Source: Candidatus Atribacteria bacterium 4572_76
Lineage (GTDB): Bacteria > Atribacterota > Phoenicimicrobiia > Phoenicimicrobiales > Phoenicimicrobiaceae
DNA length: 6,845 nucleotides
Assembly: GCA_002084865.1 (NCBI GenBank)
Contig: NBMG01000030.1
Coordinates: 1 to 6,845, forward strand
Direction of reading: 5' to 3'
A program made the position numbers and the translations under genes. Below, piece by piece: positions 1-6,033 of this stretch. Under the pieces are notes generated by a model. That model was given only the letters and a program-made list of their open reading frames with translations. It was not told the DNA's origin and searched no databases. The first letter of the stretch is position 1, and each line of letters starts with the position of its first letter.

Positions 1-28
1 AAAGCGCAAAACCATAGCTTAAAACTAA
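1..28. repeat. Edge of a degenerate 7-bp tandem repeat array
   Basis: The first 28 bases read as four degenerate 7-bp units (AAAGCGC, AAAACCA and two more), with CT recurring at 18-19, 25-26 and 32-33. The phrase AAACCATA-type followed by AAAACT also occurs at 5794-5811, and a reverse-complement relative with a 7-base length difference lies at 5944-5971. The array is probably cut by the window edge. The periodicity is weaker here than in the other arrays, so this call rests mainly on the resemblance to them. Confidence 0.45.
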
Positions 29-33
29 CTCCT

Positions 34-117
<84 letters not shown>

Positions 118-184
118 TAAACAGATAAGGAGTGACATTAATAATTTATTAAAAAAATGGGTAGCATATTATATAAAATGATTC

Positions 185-219
185 AATCCTATACGCTAAA
201 CGCTGTACGCTACACGCTA
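185..219. repeat. 7-bp tandem repeat array upstream of lon
   Basis: Five 7-bp units lie in strict register, with CT at 189, 196, 203, 210 and 217. The clearest units are TACGCTA, AACGCTG and CACGCTA. The array ends 8 bases before the lon Shine-Dalgarno. Bases 189-212 are identical to 5990-6013, which sit at the equivalent place before folC. The array is non-coding and its function is unknown. Confidence 0.75.
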
Positions 220-227
220 TATTAAAA

Positions 228-235
228 AAGGAGAG
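228..235 (+). promoter_or_regulatory. Probable lon Shine-Dalgarno, unusually far from the start
   Basis: AAGGAGAG is the only good ribosome binding sequence before lon. It ends 14 bases before the ATG at 250, longer than the usual 5-10. No ATG, GTG or TTG lies closer in frame, and the protein from 250 begins as Lon proteins normally do, so the start is kept despite the spacing. Confidence 0.55.
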
Positions 236-249
236 ATTTAATATTTTAC

Positions 250-2598
250 ATGAATAACAAAAATATAAAAAACTTAGATAAAAATATATTACCTTTATTA
301 CCGCTAAGAGAATTAGTGGTTTTTCCCAATATGATTGTCCCTCTTTTTGTTGGTAGAGAACAATCTATTAATGCTTTAGAAGAAGCAATAAATTTAAAAA
401 GTATGATATTTATTGCAGCTCAGAGAGATCCGGAGGTAGAAAAACCAAAAGCGGAAGATATATATTCTATCGGAACAATCGCCAAGATAGTACAAATTTA
501 TAAACTACCCGATGATACCATAAAAATATTAGTGGAAGGGCTTGGTAGAGCAAAAATAAAGAATTCTGAGGGATTTAACAATTTTCTTAAAGTAAAAGTA
601 GAAAAAATAAAAGTTAAAAACGGTAAAAATCTAAAAATAGAAGCCTTAATGAGATTGGCAACCAATAGATTCGAACAATATTTAAAATTAAACAATAAAT
701 TACCTTCGGAAATGATGCTATCCGTAAAAAATATTGAAAAACCTGATAAATTAGCTGATATAATCTCTTCAAATTTAGTTTTAAAGCTAAAGGAAAAACA
801 AAATTTATTGGAAATAATTAACCCTCTGGAAAGACTGGAGAAATTAATTGTTATATTAAAAAAAGAGATAAGTATTTTAGAATTAGAAAAAAAGATACAA
901 GAAAGAGTAGAAGTAAATTTAGAAAATTACCAAAAAGATTATTATCTAAAAGAGCAATTAAAAGAAATACAAAAAGAATTAGGAGATAACGAAGAAAATA
1001 CTTCAGAAGCTGATGAATTCAAAGAAAAAATATTATCTTTAAAACTTGACCAGGAAGTGGAAGAGAAGTGTATTAAAGAAACAAATCGTTTAGAAAAAAT
1101 ACCATTTTTATCTGCCGAGAGCGGGGTAATAATAACTTATTTAGAATGGATCATATCTCTTCCCTGGAATGAAAAGACTAAAGAGAAATTAGATATTAAA
1201 TTAGTAAAAAAAGTTTTAGATGAGGATCATTATGGTTTATTAGACATTAAGGAAAGAATCTTAGAGTACCTGGCAGTGAAAAAAATGAGTAGTAAACAGA
1301 TTGGGACAATTCTGTGTTTGATAGGGCCTCCGGGAGTAGGTAAGACATCATTAGCAAAATCAATAGCCCGGGCAATGGGTAGAAAATTTATAAGAGCTTC
1401 CCTGGGAGGTGTGCGCGATGAAGCAGAGATACGCGGACACAGAAAAACTTATATAGGTTCAATGCCGGGAAGAATTATTCAAGGGATAGTTAACGCGAAA
1501 TCCAAGAATCCCGTTTTCTTGTTGGACGAAATTGATAAAATGAGTGTGGATTTTCGGGGTGACCCCGCTTCTGCCCTTTTAGAAGTATTGGACCCTGAGC
1601 AAAACAACACTTTTAGAGACCATTATTTAGAGGTTCCTTTCGATCTTTCGGAAATAATGTTTATTACCACGGCTAACAACGAAGATGAAATACCTTATTC
1701 CTTAAGAGACAGGATGGAGATAATTAATATTCCCGGTTATACTGAGTATGAAAAATTACAGATCGCCCAATTATTTTTATTACCAAAACAATTAAATAAT
1801 CACGGCTTTAAAAAATATGATATAGAAATATCAGAAAAGGCCATGAGAAAAATAATCAAAGAATATACTCATGAGGCGGGAGTAAGAGGTTTAGAAAAAG
1901 AGATATCATCTATATGTAGAAAGGTTGCCTTAAACGTAGTTTATTTTAAAAAGAATGAAAATAAGAGAGTTAAAATTACACTAAAAAACTTAGAAAATTA
2001 TTTGGGAATACCTAAATACAAGATTGATAAAATTGGAAAAGAAGATGCAGTTGGTCTGGCAACGGGTTTAGCCTGGACAGAGATTGGAGGAGAAATATTA
2101 TCAGTAGAAACTATAGTAATGCCCGGAAAAGGCAAATTAACTCTTACCGGACAACTGGGAGATGTTATGCAAGAATCAGGGAAAGCTGCCTTAACCTATG
2201 CCCGTTCTCGAGCAGCAAAACTTAAGATAGATAATAAGTTTTACGAAAATTGTGATATTCATGTTCATATTCCGGAAGGAGCGATACCTAAGGACGGTCC
2301 ATCAGCCGGCATAACCATGGCTACTTCTTTAATTTCTTCGCTTACCGATATCCCGATTCGAAAAGATGTAGCTATGACCGGTGAAATTACCCTGCGAGGA
2401 AAAGTTTTACCGGTAGGAGGCCTAAAGGAAAAAATACTTGCCGCTTACCAATCTGGGATTAAAACTATTATAATTCCTAAAGATAATTTTAAGAATTTAG
2501 AAGATTTACCCAATGATATTAAAAAAAGATTAAAATTTGTTATGGTAAATAATTTAGATGAAGTTCTAAAAAACGCTCTTACCAGAAGTCCTTTTTGA
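250..2598 (+). CDS. lon: ATP-dependent Lon protease (LonA type)
   Basis: Cytoplasmic AAA+ serine protease that unfolds and degrades misfolded and selected regulatory proteins as a homohexamer. The 782-residue product matches the usual LonA length (about 770-810). Domains run in order: an N-terminal substrate-recognition domain from about residue 12 (LPLLPLRELVVFP start) to about 205; a helical, coiled-coil-rich linker with the conserved YYLKEQLKEIQKELG at 231-245; an AAA+ module with Walker A GPPGVGKT at 359-366, Walker B ending D426-E427, an arginine finger probably R488 (DRMEII) and sensor 2 probably R546 (GVRGLE); and a C-terminal protease domain from about 595. The catalytic dyad is S685 (DGPSAG) with K728 (GGLKEK), the same 43-residue spacing as in E. 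coli Lon. All key residues are present, so it should be active. No CIRCE operator is visible upstream. It is followed by repeat DNA and not by a co-transcribed gene. Confidence 0.97.
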   Translation: MNNKNIKNLDKNILPLLPLRELVVFPNMIVPLFVGREQSINALEEAINLKSMIFIAAQRDPEVEKPKAEDIYSIGTIAKIVQIYKLPDDTIKILVEGLGRAKIKNSEGFNNFLKVKVEKIKVKNGKNLKIEALMRLATNRFEQYLKLNNKLPSEMMLSVKNIEKPDKLADIISSNLVLKLKEKQNLLEIINPLERLEKLIVILKKEISILELEKKIQERVEVNLENYQKDYYLKEQLKEIQKELGDNEENTSEADEFKEKILSLKLDQEVEEKCIKETNRLEKIPFLSAESGVIITYLEWIISLPWNEKTKEKLDIKLVKKVLDEDHYGLLDIKERILEYLAVKKMSSKQIGTILCLIGPPGVGKTSLAKSIARAMGRKFIRASLGGVRDEAEIRGHRKTYIGSMPGRIIQGIVNAKSKNPVFLLDEIDKMSVDFRGDPASALLEVLDPEQNNTFRDHYLEVPFDLSEIMFITTANNEDEIPYSLRDRMEIINIPGYTEYEKLQIAQLFLLPKQLNNHGFKKYDIEISEKAMRKIIKEYTHEAGVRGLEKEISSICRKVALNVVYFKKNENKRVKITLKNLENYLGIPKYKIDKIGKEDAVGLATGLAWTEIGGEILSVETIVMPGKGKLTLTGQLGDVMQESGKAALTYARSRAAKLKIDNKFYENCDIHVHIPEGAIPKDGPSAGITMATSLISSLTDIPIRKDVAMTGEITLRGKVLPVGGLKEKILAAYQSGIKTIIIPKDNFKNLEDLPNDIKKRLKFVMVNNLDEVLKNALTRSPF

Positions 2599-2600
2599 GA

Positions 2601-2737
2601 ATAGTATCGAGTATCGCGTATATAGTATATAGTGAAGAGAGAAGAAAGTTGTAAGTAAAGAGGAATGGTGCAAAGAAGGAATCTATCTTTTTTTCTCTTT
2701 AATGACTCGATACTTGATACTATATACTCGATACTAT
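2601..2737. repeat. Inverted pair of 7-bp repeat arrays after lon
   Basis: The left array (2601-2635) has five 7-bp units with AG at 2603, 2610, 2624 and 2631, and CG at 2617. The right array (2703-2737) has five units with CT at 2706, 2713, 2720, 2727 and 2734. They are reverse complements unit by unit, most clearly in a 14-bp perfect match between 2601-2614 and 2724-2737. The 67-base spacer is purine-rich on its left side and pyrimidine-rich on its right, and adds a weak 7-bp stem (2656-2662 with 2695-2701). The left array starts two bases after the lon stop. A long AU-rich hairpin could form and might slow or protect the lon transcript. It lacks the GC-rich stem and U-tract of a normal intrinsic terminator. 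Confidence 0.75.
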
Positions 2738-2747
2738 ATTTAAAAAA

Positions 2748-2776
2748 TTGACAGACAGCATAGCATATAGTAATAT
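2748..2776 (+). promoter_or_regulatory. Sigma-70-type promoter for the valS leader
   Basis: A perfect -35 TTGACA (2748-2753) is followed after exactly 17 bases by a -10 TAATAT (2771-2776), which differs from TATAAT at two positions. Initiation is expected near 2783, about 24 bases before Stem I of the T-box. The -35 lies ten bases after the end of the right-hand heptad array. This is the best promoter match in the window and implies that valS is transcribed independently of lon. Confidence 0.8.
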
Positions 2777-2806
2777 GTAAAAAAATAAAGACAATAAAAA
2801 CTGAGA

Positions 2807-3042
2807 GGGGAAGAGTAGAATAAAATTAGAAATAATTTTCTTCGAAAGTCATCCCCAAGCTGTTAATCTGAAAAGAAAGAGTAGGATTAACCGATAGTTA
2901 CGTTATAACTAAAACATTAAGAGCCTGTTTATTATTGATATTATATATATTATAAATAAAAACTTTTTAGACAGGAATTAAGGTGGTACCGCGGATAGAC
3001 TCCTTTCGTCCTTTTAAGAAACGAAAGGGGTTTTTTGTTTTT
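2807..3042 (+). promoter_or_regulatory. Valine T-box leader controlling valS
   Basis: A tRNA-sensing transcription attenuator: uncharged tRNA-Val should stabilise the antiterminator and let valS be transcribed. The conserved T-box (AAGGTGGTACCGCGG, 2980-2994) includes the UGGU bulge at 2984-2987, whose last U suits the A73 discriminator of tRNA-Val. Proposed Stem I is 2807-2856: GGGGA pairs with UCCCC (2852-2856), an AGUA (2814-2817) faces GAA (2844-2846) as in an S-turn, and the specifier is GUC (Val) at 2848-2850 followed by A2851. Above this lies only a short helix capped by GAAA (2829-2832). A Stem II-like hairpin pairs 2862-2868 with 2885-2891 and has GAA and AGUA in its loop. Another hairpin pairs 2895-2900 with 2906-2911. 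Stem III pairs 2924-2930 with 2969-2975. AAGG (2980-2983) can pair with CCTT (3010-3013), which would compete with the terminator. The T-box, terminator and valS context are certain; the upstream folding is by eye. Confidence 0.93.
3000..3042 (+). terminator. Intrinsic terminator of the valS T-box
   Basis: A ten-pair stem (CTCCTTTCGT at 3000-3009 with ACGAAAGGGG at 3021-3030, one wobble pair) has an 11-base loop. It is followed by six T, one G and five T (3031-3042). Part of the 5' arm and loop overlaps the 3' half of the antiterminator, so the two structures exclude each other. It should act when tRNA-Val is charged. Confidence 0.93.
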
Positions 3043-3048
3043 AAGTTT

Positions 3049-3055
3049 AAGGAGG
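3049..3055 (+). promoter_or_regulatory. valS Shine-Dalgarno that fixes the start codon
   Basis: AAGGAGG lies 8 bases before the ATG at 3064. It decides against an in-frame GTG at 2983, which is inside the T-box sequence and would translate through the terminator hairpin. Confidence 0.95.
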
Positions 3056-3063
3056 AAAAGACA

Positions 3064-5724
3064 ATGAAAAACATAGACACTGAAATACCTTCAGTATACG
3101 ATCCTAAAATTGTTGAAAAAAAATGGTATAAATTCTGGTTAGAAAAAGATTATTTTAAAGCAAAGCATAATCCTGATAAAGCAAATAATTTTTCTATCGT
3201 TATACCTCCACCCAATGTTACAGGTTCATTACATATCGGTCATGCTTTAAATAATACTTTACAAGATATTCTGATTAGATGGAAAAAAATGGAAGGCTAC
3301 AATACTCTTTGGCTACCGGGGACTGATCATGCCGGAATTGCCACTCAAAATATAGTGGAAAGAGAAATAGCCAAAGAAGGAAAAAGCAGGTACGATTTAG
3401 GAAGGGAGCAATTTGTTGAAAGAGTATGGGCATGGAAAGAAAAATACGGAAATAATATTATAAATCAACTAAAAAGATTGGGATCTTCCTGTGATTGGTC
3501 ACGTTTAAGATTTACTTTAGATGAGGGCCTTTCTAAAGCGGTTAGAAAGGTGTTTGTACAATTATATAAAGAAGGCTTGATATACCGGGAAAATTATGTA
3601 ATAAATTGGTGCCCGAGATGCCAGACCGCTTTGGCTGATATTGAGGTTGAATCGATTGAAGAAGATGCAAATCTATATTATATAAATTATCCAATAAAAG
3701 ATTCTAAAGGAGAGATTATCACTGTCGCTACCACCCGTCCTGAAACTATGCTCGGTGATACTGCGGTAGCAGTTCATCCCGATGACAAAAGATATAATAA
3801 ATTTATCGGTAAAACCGCTATATTACCTTTAATGGATAGAGAAATACCGATATTAGCCGACAGTTATGTTGACCCCGAATTTGGTACCGGGGCAGTAAAG
3901 ATAACTCCTGCCCATGATTTAAATGATTTTGAATTAGGAAAACGTCAAAAACTTCAAGCAATCAATATATTAAATAAAAATGGCACCATGAATGAACAGG
4001 CAGGAAGATTTAAAAATTTATCTGTGTCTAAATGTCGGGAAAAGGTTCTGAATGAATTAATAAAAAAAGGATTCCTAAATAAGATTGAAGATTATAAACA
4101 TTCTATCGGGCATTGTTATAGATGTGGAACTATTATCGAACCGTATCTTTCAAAACAATGGTTTGTTAAAATGAAAGAAATTGCTGAACCGGCAATTTTT
4201 GCCGTAGAGGAGGGTAGAACTGAATTTATTCCTTCTCGCTGGGACAAAGTCTATTATGACTGGATGAGAAACATTAAAGATTGGTGTATCTCCCGTCAAT
4301 TGTGGTGGGGACATCGTATACCGGTATGGTATTGTCAGGATTGCGGAGAAATAATGGTAGAATTAGAAGATCCTACCATATGTAAAAAATGCGGTAGTCA
4401 TAATTTGCTGCAAGACCCGGACGTTTTAGATACCTGGTTCAGCTCCGCCTTATGGCCTTTTTCCACCTTGGGTTGGCCGGAAGAAACCGAAGATTTAAAA
4501 TGCTTCTATCCGACATCGGTATTAGTTACCGGTTTTGATATAATTTTCTTCTGGGTAGCTCGAATGATAATGATGGGATTAAAGTTCCGAGGTGAAGTAC
4601 CATTTAAAAAAGTTTATATAAATCCCTTAATTAAAGCTGCGGGAGGTAAAAAAATGAGTAAATCCAGTGGAAACGTTATCGATCCTCTAACGGTGATCGA
4701 TGAATATGGCGCTGATACTCTACGGGTTACTCTTGCCTCTCTAACTATACAGGGAAATTATATCTGCCTTTCCGAAGAGAGGATTAGAGGATTTAGGAAT
4801 TTCACTAATAAAATATGGAATGTATCAAGATTTTCTATAATGAATCTCAAAGGTTTCGATATTGACAAAATAGAAAAAGATAAATTAAAAATGACCTTAG
4901 TTGATAAGTGGATAATCAGTAAATTAAATGAAGCAATAAAAAAATCCACCGAGTATCTTAATGAATTTAAATATGGGGAAGCCGCCAAAATTATTTACGA
5001 ATTTTCCTGGAACGAGTTTTGCGATTGGTACATAGAGTTCAGTAAACCAAGACTACATCAACAGAAGGATACAATAGAAAGACAGACATCTCAATATATT
5101 CTCTGGTTTGTTTTGGAAAATACCTTGAGACTGTTACATCCATTTATGCCTTTTGTAACTGAAGAAATATGGCAGAAGCTTCCTCATAAAGGGGAAAGTA
5201 TTATGGTTTCACCCTGGCCAAAATATAAGGAAGAATACGAGAATAAAGATGCAGAAGATAAGATGGATAAAATAATGAGCATCATTAAAACCATACGAAA
5301 TATTAAGTCAGATATGAACATCCCTTACAGCAAAGAGATCGACTTATATTTGAATATTAATGAAAAAGATAAATTAAAGTTAATAAAAGAAAATATTTAT
5401 TATATCGAAACCATGATTAAAACAAAATCGATAGAGGTAGGAACAGAGATTAAAAAACCAGAGTATTCGGCTACAGGTGTTTTGGAAGGGATAGAAATAT
5501 TTATTCCCTTAAAAGATATAATAAATATTTCAGAGGAGATAGCACGTTTGGAGAAAAAATTAAATAAAATAAATGGCGAGCTTAATCTAATTTATAAAAA
5601 GATTAATAATAATGATTTCTTATCCAGAGCCCCGAAGGATATTGTAAAAAAAGAAAGAGATAAGGCAAACGATTTAAGGGATATTAAAGAAAGATTGGAA
5701 AATAATTTAAAAAGCTTTAAATAA
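3064..5724 (+). CDS. valS: Valyl-tRNA synthetase
   Basis: Class I aminoacyl-tRNA synthetase that joins valine to tRNA-Val in the cytoplasm and edits mischarged threonine. From the ATG at 3064 it is 886 residues, normal for bacterial ValRS. The Rossmann catalytic core carries HIGH at 57-60 (after PPPNVTGSL) and KMSKS at 530-534. The inserted CP1 editing domain shows TTRPETMLGD at 223-232 and the AHDLNDFELG stretch near 283-291. Two zinc-ribbon cysteine sets are visible: C183/C186 with C351/C354, and C424/C427 with C440/C443. The anticodon-binding helical domain begins near 610 (LVDKWI). The last 65 or so residues (about 820-886) form the charged C-terminal coiled-coil arm typical of ValRS. No key residue is missing. 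It has its own promoter and a T-box leader. FolC follows after 309 bases of repeats; valS-folC adjacency is common in Firmicutes. Confidence 0.98.
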   Translation: MKNIDTEIPSVYDPKIVEKKWYKFWLEKDYFKAKHNPDKANNFSIVIPPPNVTGSLHIGHALNNTLQDILIRWKKMEGYNTLWLPGTDHAGIATQNIVEREIAKEGKSRYDLGREQFVERVWAWKEKYGNNIINQLKRLGSSCDWSRLRFTLDEGLSKAVRKVFVQLYKEGLIYRENYVINWCPRCQTALADIEVESIEEDANLYYINYPIKDSKGEIITVATTRPETMLGDTAVAVHPDDKRYNKFIGKTAILPLMDREIPILADSYVDPEFGTGAVKITPAHDLNDFELGKRQKLQAINILNKNGTMNEQAGRFKNLSVSKCREKVLNELIKKGFLNKIEDYKHSIGHCYRCGTIIEPYLSKQWFVKMKEIAEPAIFAVEEGRTEFIPSRWDKVYYDWMRNIKDWCISRQLWWGHRIPVWYCQDCGEIMVELEDPTICKKCGSHNLLQDPDVLDTWFSSALWPFSTLGWPEETEDLKCFYPTSVLVTGFDIIFFWVARMIMMGLKFRGEVPFKKVYINPLIKAAGGKKMSKSSGNVIDPLTVIDEYGADTLRVTLASLTIQGNYICLSEERIRGFRNFTNKIWNVSRFSIMNLKGFDIDKIEKDKLKMTLVDKWIISKLNEAIKKSTEYLNEFKYGEAAKIIYEFSWNEFCDWYIEFSKPRLHQQKDTIERQTSQYILWFVLENTLRLLHPFMPFVTEEIWQKLPHKGESIMVSPWPKYKEEYENKDAEDKMDKIMSIIKTIRNIKSDMNIPYSKEIDLYLNINEKDKLKLIKENIYYIETMIKTKSIEVGTEIKKPEYSATGVLEGIEIFIPLKDIINISEEIARLEKKLNKINGELNLIYKKINNNDFLSRAPKDIVKKERDKANDLRDIKERLENNLKSFK

Positions 5725-5759
5725 TAAGTTGTAAGTTCATAGTTTTTAGTTTTCAGTTT
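5725..5759. repeat. 7-bp tandem repeat array directly after valS
   Basis: Five 7-bp units have AG at 5727, 5734, 5741, 5748 and 5755 without exception; typical units are TAAGTTG and TTAGTTT. The array begins on the base after the valS TAA. The 11-base phrase AAGTTGTAAGT at 5726-5736 also occurs at 2646-2656 after lon. Confidence 0.75.
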
Positions 5760-5765
5760 AGGAAA

Positions 5766-5814
5766 AAACTAAAAAGTTAAAGCTAAAAACGATAAACCAT
5801 AATTCAAAACTCAA
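5766..5814. repeat. Opposed 7-bp repeat array after valS
   Basis: Seven A-rich 7-bp units, such as AAACTAA and AAGCTAA, follow the preceding array after a six-base gap in the opposite orientation. Together they form an imperfect AT-rich inverted repeat over 5739-5786. There is no T-run after it, so it is not a convincing terminator. The units are more diverged than in the other arrays. Confidence 0.6.
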
Positions 5815-5816
5815 AA

Positions 5817-5943
5817 AATTTTCTTTCAATAATAAATTTTAAGTTCTATTTTTGCTTCTTTTTCTTTTCATTTTTGCTATATAACATACAAGATAAGAAA
5901 GATGAAAATAAATAGATAAAACAATATATTTAAATTTTAAATT
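5817..5943. other. AT-rich non-coding stretch
   Basis: About 127 bases of low-complexity T-rich then A-rich sequence between repeat arrays. There is no open frame of interest, no RNA gene, no persistent 7-bp phase and no promoter with both boxes at proper spacing. It may hold the folC promoter, but none can be pointed to. Confidence 0.5.
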
Positions 5944-5950
5944 TTGAGCT

Positions 5951-6020
5951 ATGGCTTTACGTTTTGCGCTTTTCGTTTTTCGCTATATACTATACGCTAA
6001 ACGCTGTACGCTATCCGCTA
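5951..6020. repeat. Ten-unit 7-bp tandem repeat array upstream of folC
   Basis: This is the longest and clearest heptad array. Ten units stay in register, with CT at 5955, 5969, 5983, 5990, 5997, 6004, 6011 and 6018 and TT in the two remaining units (5962 and 5976). Units near the gene are TACGCTA-like; those farther away are T-rich, such as TTCGTTT. It ends 4 bases before the folC ribosome binding site. Its gene-proximal part repeats the array before lon almost exactly. Confidence 0.8.
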
Positions 6021-6024
6021 TAGA

Positions 6025-6029
6025 GAGGT
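6025..6029 (+). promoter_or_regulatory. folC Shine-Dalgarno before a GTG start
   Basis: GAGGT ends four bases before the GTG at 6034. An overlapping ATG at 6032 is out of frame and meets TGA at once, so GTG is the start. The protein from there begins as FolC proteins normally do. Confidence 0.75.
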
Positions 6030-6033
6030 AGAT

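Noticed and set aside
132..177. Promoter for lon (GTGACA at 132, TATTAT at 167)
   Set aside because: The spacing is 29 bases and no other -35 fits the -10-like sequences, so AT-rich chance matches are likely.
498..695. 65-codon open frame on the - strand
   Set aside because: It lies wholly inside lon, shows no recognisable motif and has no upstream signals. It is a shadow of the coding strand.
2656..2701. Intrinsic terminator for lon
   Set aside because: The stem is seven weak pairs with a 32-base loop, and the T-run lies inside the hairpin and not after it.
2983..3063. N-terminal extension of valS from a GTG at 2983
   Set aside because: These codons run through the T-box and terminator hairpin, and a proper Shine-Dalgarno precedes the ATG at 3064, where family homology begins.
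4758..4988. 76-codon open frame on the - strand
   Set aside because: It lies wholly inside the valS anticodon-binding region and shows no motif. It is a shadow frame.
5817..5943. Promoter for folC
   Set aside because: No pair of -35 and -10 boxes with 16-18 base spacing could be found; isolated TATA-like strings are common in this AT-rich stretch.
5951..6020. CRISPR array
   Set aside because: Units are 7 bp in direct tandem with no spacers between longer repeats, and there are no cas genes.
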